Of a stretch of DNA of 64,000 nucleotides, positions 29,452 through 42,053 are shown in pieces (within the stretch, counting starts at the first letter, position 1; every line of letters starts with the position of its first letter). The translations under genes were made by a program, and so were the position numbers. The stretch comes from Archivesica marissinica (Eukaryota; Mollusca; Bivalvia; Venerida; Vesicomyidae). The stretch spans positions 10,188,734-10,252,733 of the forward strand of contig CM026393.1 of assembly GCA_014843695.1 (NCBI GenBank). The letters run 5' to 3'. The notes beneath the pieces were generated by a model. That model had not been told where the DNA came from. It did no database searches and saw only the letters and a program-made list of their open reading frames with translations.

Positions 29452-32400
29452 ATACAACTCCTCCTACCGTTGCAACAAAACATCCTATACCATACAGTAC
29501 TCCTCCTACCGTTGCAACAAAACATCCTATACCATACAGTACTCCTCCTACCATTGCAAAATAAACATCCTATACCATACAGTATGCCTCACTCCTGTAT
29601 GCAATAAACATCCTATACCATACAGTACTCCTCCTACTGTTGCAAAATAAACATCCTATACCATACAGTACTCCTCCTACCGTTGCAAAAAAACATCCTA
29701 TACCATACAGTACTCCTCCTACCGTTGCAAAATAAACATCCTATACCATACAGTACTCCTCCTACTGTTGCAAAATAAACATCCTATACCATACAGTACT
29801 CCTCCTACTGTTGCAAAATAAACATCCTATACCATACAGTACTCCTCCTACCATTGCAAAATAAACATCCTATACCATACAGTACTCCTCCTACTGTTGC
29901 AAAATAAACATCCTATACCATACAGTACTCCTCCTACTGTTGCAAAATAAACATCCTATACCATACAGTACTCCTCACTCCTGTATGCAATAAACATTCT
30001 ATTCCATACAGTATGCCTCACTCCTGTATGCAATAAACATTCTATTCCATACAGTACTCCTCACTCCTGTATGCAATAAACATCCTATACCATACAGTAC
30101 TCCTCACTCCTGTATGCAATAAACATCCTATTCCATACAGTACGCCTCACTCCTGTATGCAATAAACATCCTATTCCATACAGTACTCCTCCTACCGTTG
30201 CAAAATAAACATCCTATACCATACAGTACACCTCACTTATGTATACAATAAACATCCTATTCCATACAGTACGCCTCACTCCTGTATGCAATAAACATCC
30301 TATTCCATACAGTACTCCTCCTACTGTTGCAAAATAAACATCCTATACCATACAGTACTCCTCCTACTGTTGCAAAATAAACATCCTATACCATACAGTA
30401 CTCCTCCTACCATTGCAAAATAAACATCCTATACCATACAGTATGCCTCACTCCTGTATGCAATAAACATCCTATACCATACAGTACTCCTCCTACCGTT
30501 GCAAAATAAACATCCTATACCATACAGTACTCCTCCTACCATTGCAAAATAAACATCCTATACCATACAGTACGCCTCACTCCTGTATGCAATAAACATC
30601 CTATACCATACAGTACGCCTCCTACTGTTGCAAAATAAACATCCTATACCATACAGTACTCCTCCTACTGTTGCAAAATAAACATCCTATACCATACAGT
30701 ACTCCTCCTACCATTGCAAAATAAACATCCTATACCATACAGTATGCCTCACTCCTGTATGCAATAAACATCCTATACCATACAGTACTCCTCCTACCGT
30801 TGCAAAATAAACATCCTATACCATACAGTACTCCTCCTACCGTTGCAAAATAAACATCCTATACCATACAGTACGCCTCACTCCTGTATGCAATAAACAT
30901 CCTATACCATACAGTACTCCTCCTACCGTTGCAAAATAAACATCCTATACCATACAGTACTCCTCCTACTGTTGCAAAATAAACATCCTATACCATACAG
31001 TACTCCTCCTACCGTTGCAAAATAAACATCCTATACCATACAGTACTCCTCCTACCATTGCAAAATAAACATCCTATACCATACAGTACTCCTCCTACTG
31101 TTGCAAAATAAACATCCTATACCATACAGTACTCCTCCTACCGTTGCAAAATAAACATCCTATACCATACAGTACTCCTCCTACCATTGCAAAATAAACA
31201 TCCTATACCATACAGTAATCCTCCTACTGTTCCAAAATAAACATCCTATACCATACAGTACTCCCCCTACTGTTGCAAAATAAACATCCTATACCATACA
31301 GTACTCCCCCTACTGTTGCAAAATAAACATCCTATACCATACAGTACTCCTTCTACTGTTGCAAAATAAACATCCTATACCATACAGTACGCCTCACTCC
31401 TGTATGCAATAAACATCCTATACCATACAGTACGCCTCACTCCTGTATGCAATAAATATCCTATACCATACAGTACTCCTCCTACCGTTGCAAAATAAAC
31501 ATCCTATACCATACAGTACTCCTCCTACCGTTGCAAAATAAACATCCTATACCATACAGTACTCCTCCTACCGTTGCAAAATAAACATCCTATACCATAC
31601 AGTACTCCTCCTACCATTGCAAAATAAACATCCTATACCATACAGTACGCCTCACTCCTGTATGCAATAAACATCCTATACCATACAGTACGCCTCCTAC
31701 CATTGCAAAATAAACATCCTATACCATACAGTACGCCTCATACAATTGCAAAATAAACATCCTATACCATACAGTACGCCTCACTCCTGTATGCAATAAA
31801 CATCCTATTCCATACAGTACTCCTCCTACTGTTGCAAAATAAACATCCTATACAGTACGCCTCACTCCTGTATGCAATAAACATCCTATTCCATACAGTA
31901 CGCCTCCTACCGTTGCAAAATAAACATCCTATTCCATACAGTATGCCTCACTCCTGTATACAATAAACAGCCTATTCCATACAGTACGCCTCACTCCTGT
32001 ATACAATAAACATCCTATTCCATACAGTATGCCTCACTCCTGTATACAATAAACATCCTATTCCATACAGTACGCCTCACTCCTGTATGCAATAAACATC
32101 CTATACCATACAGTATGCCTCACTCCTGTATACAATAAACATCCTATTCCATACAGTACGCCTCACTCCTGTATGCAATAAACATCCTATACCATACAGT
32201 ACGCCTCACTCCTGTATGCAATAAACATCCTATACCATACAGTACTCCTCCTACCATTGCAAAATAAACATCCTATACCATACAGTACTCCTCCTACCGT
32301 TGCAAAATAAACATCCTATACCATACAGTACGCCTCACTCCTGTATACAATAAACATCCTATACCATACAGTACGCCTCACTCCTGTATACAATAAACAT

Positions 32401-32726
32401 CCTATACCATACAGTACGCCTCACTCCTGTATGCAATAAACATCCTATTCCATACAGTACGCCTCACTCCTGTATACAATAAACATCCTATACCATACAG
32501 TATGCCTCACTCCTGTATACAATAAACATCCTATTCCATACAGTACGCCTCACTTATGTATACAATAAACATCCTATTCCATACAGTACGCCTCACTTCT
32601 GTATGCAATAAACATCCTATTTCATACAGTATGCCTCACTTCTGTATGCAATAAACATCCTATTCCATACAGTACGCCTCACTTCTGTATGCAATAAACA
32701 TCCTATTCCATACAGTATGCCTCACT
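29452..32726. repeat. 43-bp satellite with two subfamilies
   Basis: About 76 units of 43 bp. All share AATAAACATCCTATACCATA then CAGTA. Subfamily 1 continues CTCCTCCTACYGTTGCAA; subfamily 2 continues CGCCTCACTCCTGTATGC. Subfamily 1 dominates to about 31.4 kb and subfamily 2 from about 31.8 kb, with mixing between. TATACC/TATTCC is a second common variant. The first two units have CAACAAAACATCC and so lack AATAAA. The array ends about 106 bp before the exon at 32833 and lies inside the predicted intron. Confidence 0.96.
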
Positions 32727-32832
32727 CATGTGCAGCGCCAGTGACATAATATCAACAGTGTCCATGATACACAACACAATTGCTTGTTTCCCTCCGGTAT
32801 TCCACTAATCAACTCCCTCTTGTGTATTACAG

Positions 32833-33054
32833 CCTCCAGGCACGAGGATCCTGTGCATGTGTTATCTGTGCCCAGCAACTGGTGGAAGAAAATCATCTGG
32901 AGTATATCTCTACCGCTCAAAGTTATGTTCTTCATCACAATACCTGACTGTCGACACATGAGATGGCGAAACTGCTTCATTATTACGTTCTTCATGAGCC
33001 TAGTCTGGTTATCTGCTCTATCATATGTAATGGTCTGGATGATAACTATAATAG
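32833..33054 (+). CDS. SLC24: Internal exon of a K+-dependent Na+/Ca2+ exchanger (SLC24/NCKX family)
   Basis: Family role: NCKX proteins are membrane antiporters that export Ca2+ with K+ in exchange for Na+, across the plasma membrane or, for NCKX5-type members, an internal membrane. Seen: a 222-bp exon, phase 1 at both ends, between acceptor TTGTGTATTACAG and donor G|GTAAAC. It encodes 74 residues. After a short loop (VLSVPSNWWKK) come a hydrophobic segment with SLPLKVMFFITIPDCR and a second, FIITFFMSLVWLSALSYVMV then WMITIIG. The TIPDCR and WMITIIG motifs and spacing are typical of NCKX just before the second alpha repeat; the next exon should begin with that repeat (GIPD, then AAGTS in the family) but it is not in this window. 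From memory it looks closest to NCKX3/4/5 types. No stop or frameshift interrupts it. Confidence 0.88.
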
Positions 33055-33255
33055 GTAAACCAGTCTGAGTGATAATTGTGGTAGGTAGACCAGTCTGAGT
33101 GATAATTGTGATAGGTAGACCAGTCTGAGTGATAATTGTGGTAGGTAGACCAGTCTGAGTGATAATTGTGATAGGTAGACCAGTCTGAGTGATAATTGTG
33201 ATAGGTAGACCAGTCTGAGTGATAATTGTGATAGGTAGACCGGTCTGAGTGATAC
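33055..33255. repeat. 30-bp minisatellite starting at the exon's splice donor
   Basis: Six full 30-bp units and a partial seventh. Each reads GTAGACCAGTCTGAGTGATA then ATTGTGRTAG; the first has GTAAACC and is the exon's own donor. The unit tail TGATAATTGTGATAG resembles the exon end TGATAACTATAATAG (12 of 15), so the repeat seems to have arisen from the exon-intron border. Every unit start (ATAG|GTAGAC or GTAG|GTAGAC) looks like another donor. Reading on from the exon gives GKPV and then a stop. Confidence 0.93.
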
Positions 33256-33413
33256 GATCTCATCAAGTTCCCTGTAATACACTCTCATAATGTTCCTCTC
33301 AATACGATCTCATCAAGTTCCCTGTAATACACTCTCATAATGTTCCTCTCAATACGATCTCATCAAGTTCCCTGTAATACACTCTCATAATGTTCCTCTC
33401 AATACGATCTCAT
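33254..33413. repeat. 50-bp repeat, three units plus a partial one
   Basis: Period of exactly 50 bp (ACGATCT at 33254, 33304, 33354 and 33404). Each unit is itself a diverged pair of 25-bp halves: ATACGATCTCATCAAGTTCC... and ATACACTCTCATAATGTTCC.... It is a small bridge between the 30-bp and 38/31-bp arrays. Confidence 0.9.
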
Positions 33414-33424
33414 CATGTTAGTCA

Positions 33425-36400
33425 TAGACATAGCAGTCCTAGACATGTACAATACATCTACTATATAGCAGTCCTACTAGACATGTACAATACATCTACT
33501 ATATAGCAGTCCTACTAGACATGTACAATACATCTACTATATAGCAGTCCTACTAGACATACATCTACTATATAGCAGTCCTACTAGACATGTACAATAC
33601 ATCTACTATATAGCAGTCCTACTAGACATACATCTACTATATAGCAGTCCTACTAGACATGTACAATACATCTACTATATAGCAGTCCTACTAGACATAC
33701 ATCTACTATATAGCAGTCCTACTAGACATACATCTACTATATAGCAGTCCTACTAGACATGTACAATACATCTACTATATAGCAGTCCTACTAGACATGT
33801 ACAATACATCTACTATATAGCAGTCCTACTAGACATGTACAATACATCTACTATATAGCAGTCCTACTAGACATACATCTACTATATAGCAGTCCTACTA
33901 GACATACATCTACTATATAGCAGTCCTACTAGACATGTACAATACATCTACTATATAGCAGTCCTACTAGACATGTACAATACATCTACTATATAGCAGT
34001 CCTACTAGACATGTACAATACATCTACTATATAGCAGTCCTACTAGACATGTACAATACATCTACTATATAGCAGTCCTACTAGACATGTACAATACATC
34101 TACTATATAGCAGTCCTACTAGACAATACATCTACTATATAGCAGTCCTACTAGACATGTACAATACATCTACTATATAGCAGTCCTACTAGACATGTAC
34201 AATACATCTACTATATAGCAGTCCTACTAGACATACATCTACTATATAGCAGTCCTACTAGACATGTACAATACATCTACTATATAGCAGTCCTACTAGA
34301 CATACATCTACTATATAGCAGTCCTACTAGACATGTACAATACATCTACTATATAGCAGTCCTACTAGACATGTACAATACATCTACTATATAGCAGTCC
34401 TACTAGACATGTACAATACATCTACTATATAGCAGTCCTACTAGACATACATCTACTATATAGCAGTCCTACTAGACATACATCTACTATATAGCAGTCC
34501 TACTAGACATGTACAATACATCTACTATATAGCAGTCCTACTAGACATGTACAATACATCTACTATATAGCAGTCCTACTAGACATACATCTACTATATA
34601 GCAGTCCTACTAGACATGTACAATACATCTACTATATAGCAGTCCTACTAGACATACATCTACTATATAGCAGCCCTACTAGACATGTACAATACATCTA
34701 CTATATAGCAGTCCTACTAGACATGTACAATACATCTACTATATAGCAGTCCTACTAGACATGTACAATACATCTACTATATAGCAGTCCTACTAGACAT
34801 GTACAATACATCTACTATATAGCAGTCCTACTAGACATACATCTACTATATAGCAGCCCTACTAGACATACATCTACTATATAGCAGTCCTACTAGACAT
34901 ACATCTACTATATAGCAGTCCTACTAGACATGTACAATACATCTACTATATAGCAGTCCTACTAGACATGTACAATACATCTACTATATAGCAGTCCTAC
35001 TAGACATACATCTACTATATAGCAGTCCTACTAGACATGTACAATACATCTACTATATAGCAGTCCTACTAGACATGTACAATACATCTACTATATAGCA
35101 GTCCTACTAGACATGTACAATACATCTACTATATAGCAGTCCTACTAGACATGTACAATACATCTACTATATAGCAGTCCTACTAGACATGTACAATACA
35201 TCTACTATATAGCAGTCCTACTAGACATGTACAATACATCTACTATATAGCAGTCCTACTAGACATGTACAATACATCTACTATATAGCAGTCCTACTAG
35301 ACATGTACAATACATCTACTATATAGCAGTCCTACTAGATGTACAATACATCTACTATATAGCAGTCCTACTAGACATACATCTACTATATAGCAGTCCT
35401 ACTAGACATGTACAATACATCTACTATATAGCAGTCCTACTAGACATACATCTACTATATAGCAGTCCTACTAGACATGTACAATACATCTACTATATAG
35501 CAGTCCTACTAGACATGTACAATACATCTACTATATAGCAGTCCTACTAGACATGTACAATACATCTACTATATAGCAGCCCTACTAGACATACATCTAC
35601 TATATAGCAGTCCTACTAGACATGTACAATACATCTACTATATAGCAGTCCTACTAGACATGTACAATACATCTACTATATAGCAGTCCTACTAGACATG
35701 TACAATACATCTACTATATAGCAGTCCTACTAGACATGTACAATACATCTACTATATAGCAGTCCTACTAGACATGTACAATACATCTACTATATAGCAG
35801 TCCTACTAGACATGTACAATACATCTACTATATAGCAGTCCTACTAGACATACATCTACTATATAGCAGCCCTACTAGACATACATCTACTATATAGCAG
35901 TCCTACTAGACATGTACAATACATCTACTATATAGCAGTCCTACTAGACATGTACAATACATCTACTATATAGCAGTCCTACTAGACATACATCTACTAT
36001 ATAGCAGTCCTACTAGACATGTACAATACATCTACTATATAGCAGTCCTACTAGACATACATCTACTATATAGCAGTCCTACTAGACATGTACAATACAT
36101 CTACTATATAGCAGTCCTACTAGACATGTACAATACATCTACTATATAGCAGTCCTACTAGACATGTACAATACATCTACTATATAGCAGTCCTACTAGA
36201 CATGTACAATACATCTACTATATAGCAGTCCTACTAGACTGTACAATACATCTACTATATAGCAGTCCTACTAGACATGTACAATACATCTACTATATAG
36301 CAGTCCTACTAGACATACATCTACTATATAGCAGTCCTACTAGACATACATCTACTATATAGCAGTCCTACTAGACATACATCTACTATATAGCAGTCCT

Positions 36401-39400
36401 ACTAGACATACATCTACTATATAGCAGTCCTACTAGACATGTACAATACATCTACTATATAGCAGTCCTACTAGACATGTACAATACATCTACTATATAG
36501 CAGTCCTACTAGACATGTACAATACATCTACTATATAGCAGTCCTACTAGACATGTACAATACATCTACTATATAGCAGTCTACTAGACATACATATAGC
36601 AGCCTACTAGACATACATCTACTATATAGCAGTCCTACTAGACATACATCTACTATATAGCAGTCCTACTAGACATGTACAATACATCTACTATATAGCA
36701 GTCCTACTAGACATGTACAATACATCTACTATATAGCAGTCCTACTAGACATACATCTACTATATAGCAGTCCTACTAGACATACATCTACTATATAGCA
36801 GTCCTACTAGACATACATCTACTATATAGCAGCCCTACTAGACATAAATTAGCCTACTAGACATGTACAATACATCTACTATATAGCAGTCCTACTAGAC
36901 ATGTACAATACATCTACTATATAGCAGTCCTACTAGACATACATTACTAATAGCCCTACTAGACATACATCTACTATATAGCAGTCCTACTAGACATGTA
37001 CAATACATCTACTATATAGCAGTCCTACTAGACATGTACAATACATCTACTATATAGCAGTCCTACTAGACATGTACAATACATCTACTATATAGCAGTC
37101 CTACTAGACATACATCTACTATATAGCAGCCCTACTAGACATACATCTACTATATAGCAGTCCTACTAGACATACATCTACTATATAGCAGTCCTACTAG
37201 ACATGTACAATACATCTACTATATAGCAGTCCTACTAGACATACATCTACTATATAGCAGTCCTACTAGACATACATCTACTATATAGCAGTCCTACTAG
37301 ACATGTACAATACATCTACTATATAGCAGTCCTACTAGACATACATCTACTATATAGCAGTCCTACTAGACATACATCTACTATATAGCAGTCCTACTAG
37401 ACATACATCTACTATATAGCAGTCCTACTAGACATACATCTACTATATAGCAGTCCTACTAGACATACATCTACTATATAGCAGTCCTACTAGACATACA
37501 TCTACTATATAGCAGTCCTACTAGACATGTACAATACATCTACTATATAGCAGTCCTACTAGACATGTACAATACATCTACTATATAGCAGTCCTACTAG
37601 ACATGTACAATACATCTACTATATAGCAGTCCTACTAGACATGTACAATACATCTACTATATAGCAGTCCTACTAGACATACATCTACTATATAGCAGTC
37701 CTACTAGACATGTACAATACATCTACTATATAGCAGTCCTACTAGACATACATCTACTATATAGCAGTCCTACTAGACATGTACAATACATCTACTATAT
37801 AGCAGTCCTACTAGACATAATACTATATAGCAGTCCTACTAGACATGTACAATACATCTACTATATAGCAGTCCTACTAGACATACATCTACTATATAGC
37901 AGTCCTACTAGACATACATCTACTATATAGCAGTCCTACTAGACATACATCTACTATATAGCAGTCCTACTAGACATGTACAATACATCTACTATATAGC
38001 AGTCCTACTAGACATGTACAATACATCTACTATATAGCAGTCCTACTAGACATGTACAATACATCTACTATATAGCAGTCCTACTAGACATGTACAATAC
38101 ATCTACTATATAGCAGTCCTACTAGACATGTACAATACATCTACTATATAGCAGTCCTACTAGACATGTACAATACATCTACTATATAGCAGTCCTACTA
38201 GACATGTACAATACATCTACTATATAGCAGTCCTACTAGACATGTACAATACATCTACTATATAGCAGTCCTACTAGACATACATCTACTATATAGCAGC
38301 CCTACTAGACATACATCTACTATATAGCAGTCCTACTAGACATACATCTACTATATAGCAGTCCTACTAGACATGTACAATACATCTACTATATAGCAGC
38401 CCTACTAGACATACATCTACTATATAGCAGTCCTACTAGACATGTACAATACATCTACTATATAGCAGTCCTACTAGACATGTACAATACATCTACTATA
38501 TAGCAGTCCTACTAGACATGTACAATACATCTACTATATAGCAGTCCTACTAGACATGTACAATACATCTACTATATAGCAGTCCTACTAGACATACATC
38601 TACTATATAGCAGTCCTACTAGACATACATCTACTATAGCAGTCCTACTAGACATGTACAATACTCTACTATATAGCAGCCTACTAGACATACATCTACT
38701 ATATAGCAGCCCTACTAGACATCATCTAATATACAGTCCTACTAGACATACATCTACTATATAGCAGTCCTACTAGACATACATCTACTATATAGCAGTC
38801 CTACTAGACATGTACAATACATCTACTATATAGCAGTCCTACTAGACATACATCTACTATATAGCAGTCCTACTAGACATACATCTACTATATAGCAGTC
38901 CTACTAGACATACATCTACTATATAGCAGTCCTACTAGACATACATCTACTATATAGCAGTCCTACTAGACATGTACAATACATCTACTATATAGCAGTC
39001 CTACTAGACATGTACAATACATCTACTATATAGCAGTCCTACTAGACATGTACAATACATCTACTATATAGCAGTCCTACTAGACATGTACAATACATCT
39101 ACTATATAGCAGCCCTACTAGACATACATCTACTATATAGCAGTCCTACTAGACATGTACAATACATCTACTATATAGCAGTCCTACTAGACATGTACAA
39201 TACATCTACTATATAGCAGTCCTACTAGACATACATCTACTATATAGCAGTCCTACTAGACATGTACAATACATCTACTATATAGCAGTCCTACTAGACA
39301 TGTACAATACATCTACTATATAGCAGTCCTACTAGACATACATCTACTATATAGCAGTCCTACTAGACATGTACAATACATCTACTATATAGCAGTCCTA

Positions 39401-41053
39401 CTAGACATACATCTACTATATAGCAGTCCTACTAGACATACATCTACTATATAGCAGTCCTACTAGACATACATCTACTATATAGCAGTCCTACTAGACA
39501 TGTACAATACATCTACTATATAGCAGTCCTACTAGACATACATCTACTATATAGCAGTCCTACTAGACATGTACAATACATCTACTATATAGCAGTCCTA
39601 CTAGACATACATCTACTATATAGCAGTCCTACTAGACATACATCTACTATATAGCAGTCCTACTAGACATGTACAATACATCTACTATATAGCAGTCCTA
39701 CTAGACATGTACAATACATCTACTATATAGCAGTCCTACTAGACATGTACAATACATCTACTATATAGCAGTCCTACTAGACATGTACAATACATCTACT
39801 ATATAGCAGTCCTACTAGACATGTACAATACATCTACTATATAGCAGTCCTACTAGACATGTACAATACATCTACTATATAGCAGTCCTACTAGACATGT
39901 ACAATACATCTACTATATAGCAGTCCTACTAGACATGTACAATACATCTACTATATAGCAGTCCTACTAGACATACATCTACTATATAGCAGTCCTACTA
40001 GACATACATCTACTATATAGCAGTCCTACTAGACATGTACAATACATCTACTATATAGCAGTCCTACTAGACATACATCTACTATATAGCAGTCCTACTA
40101 GACATGTACAATACATCTACTATATAGCAGTCCTACTAGACATGTACAATACATCTACTATATAGCAGTCCTACTAGACATGTACAATACATCTACTATA
40201 TAGCAGTCCTACTAGACATGTACAATACATCTACTATATAGCAGTCCTACTAGACATACATCTACTATATAGCAGTCCTACTAGACATACATCTACTATA
40301 TAGCAGTCCTACTAGACATGTACAATACATCTACTATATAGCAGTCCTACTAGACATACATCTACTATATAGCAGTCCTACTAGACATACATCTACTATA
40401 TAGCAGTCCTACTAGACATACATCTACTATATAGCAGCCCTACTAGACATACATCTACTATATAGCAGTCCTACTAGACATGTACAATACATCTACTATA
40501 TAGCAGTCCTACTAGACATGTACAATACATCTACTATATAGCAGCCCTACTAGACATACATCTACTATATAGCAGTCCTACTAGACATGTACAATACATC
40601 TACTATATAGCAGTCCTACTAGACATACATCTACTATATAGCAGTCCTACTAGCATAATCTACATATAGCAGTCCTACTAGACATTACAATACATCTACT
40701 ATTAGCAGTCTACTAGACATGTACAATACATCTACTATATAGCAGTCCTACTAGACATGTACAATACATCTACTATATAGCAGTCCTACTAGACATGTAC
40801 AATACATCTACTATATAGCAGTCCTACTAGACATGTACAATACATCTACTATATAGCAGTCCTACTAGACATGCAATACATCTACTATATAGCAGTCCTA
40901 CTAGACATGTACAATACATCTACTATATAGCAGTCCTACTAGACATGTACAATACATCTACTATATAGCAGTCCTACTAGACATACATCTACTATATAGC
41001 AGTCCTACTAGACATGTACAATACATCTACTATATAGCAGTCCTACTAGACAT
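33425..41053. repeat. Satellite E, 38/31-bp tandem array
   Basis: About 220 units mixing two lengths. The 38-bp form is TAGACATGTACAATACATCT, ACTATATAGC, AGTCCTAC; the 31-bp form lacks 7 bp (GTACAAT). Otherwise units are nearly identical, the main substitution being AGTCC/AGCCC, with rare degenerate units near 36585, 36845, 36945, 38640-38740 and 40650-40710. CTATATAG and TGTACA palindromes occur in the units. The array enters an assembly gap, so its true length is unknown. It is probably intronic in the exchanger gene. Confidence 0.97.
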
Positions 41054-42053
41054 NNNNNNNNNNNNNNNNNNNNNNNNNNNNNNNNNNNNNNNNNNNNNNN
41101 NNNNNNNNNNNNNNNNNNNNNNNNNNNNNNNNNNNNNNNNNNNNNNNNNNNNNNNNNNNNNNNNNNNNNNNNNNNNNNNNNNNNNNNNNNNNNNNNNNNN
41201 NNNNNNNNNNNNNNNNNNNNNNNNNNNNNNNNNNNNNNNNNNNNNNNNNNNNNNNNNNNNNNNNNNNNNNNNNNNNNNNNNNNNNNNNNNNNNNNNNNNN
41301 NNNNNNNNNNNNNNNNNNNNNNNNNNNNNNNNNNNNNNNNNNNNNNNNNNNNNNNNNNNNNNNNNNNNNNNNNNNNNNNNNNNNNNNNNNNNNNNNNNNN
41401 NNNNNNNNNNNNNNNNNNNNNNNNNNNNNNNNNNNNNNNNNNNNNNNNNNNNNNNNNNNNNNNNNNNNNNNNNNNNNNNNNNNNNNNNNNNNNNNNNNNN
41501 NNNNNNNNNNNNNNNNNNNNNNNNNNNNNNNNNNNNNNNNNNNNNNNNNNNNNNNNNNNNNNNNNNNNNNNNNNNNNNNNNNNNNNNNNNNNNNNNNNNN
41601 NNNNNNNNNNNNNNNNNNNNNNNNNNNNNNNNNNNNNNNNNNNNNNNNNNNNNNNNNNNNNNNNNNNNNNNNNNNNNNNNNNNNNNNNNNNNNNNNNNNN
41701 NNNNNNNNNNNNNNNNNNNNNNNNNNNNNNNNNNNNNNNNNNNNNNNNNNNNNNNNNNNNNNNNNNNNNNNNNNNNNNNNNNNNNNNNNNNNNNNNNNNN
41801 NNNNNNNNNNNNNNNNNNNNNNNNNNNNNNNNNNNNNNNNNNNNNNNNNNNNNNNNNNNNNNNNNNNNNNNNNNNNNNNNNNNNNNNNNNNNNNNNNNNN
41901 NNNNNNNNNNNNNNNNNNNNNNNNNNNNNNNNNNNNNNNNNNNNNNNNNNNNNNNNNNNNNNNNNNNNNNNNNNNNNNNNNNNNNNNNNNNNNNNNNNNN
42001 NNNNNNNNNNNNNNNNNNNNNNNNNNNNNNNNNNNNNNNNNNNNNNNNNNNNN
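41054..42053. other. Assembly gap, exactly 1000 N
   Basis: A placeholder of exactly 1000 N between the 38/31-bp satellite and the 47/43/38-bp satellite. The junction and any sequence between them are unknown; a missing exon of the exchanger gene could lie here. Confidence 0.99.

Larger units (their letters stand above)
26761..32832 (+). other. Predicted intron (6072 bp) packed with three satellite arrays
   Basis: Inferred from the donor GTACTT at 26761 and the acceptor TTGTGTATTACAG ending at 32832, both phase 1. It contains the 33/28-bp, 42-bp and 43-bp tandem arrays, which together fill about three quarters of it. The last 106 bp before the acceptor are free of repeat and include a pyrimidine-rich stretch. 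The prediction depends on the first exon being real. Confidence 0.4.

Noticed and set aside
33021..33288. Minus-strand repeat frames over the 30-bp minisatellite
   Set aside because: By-product of a 30-bp period and overlapping the exchanger exon on the other strand.
33425..41053. CRISPR-like array (regular short repeats)
   Set aside because: There are no unique spacers: the whole unit repeats, unit length varies by an internal deletion, and the context is eukaryotic with no cas genes.
3286..41053. Common origin of satellites B and E through the shared word CCTACTAG
   Set aside because: Only eight bases in common; the rest of the units do not align.
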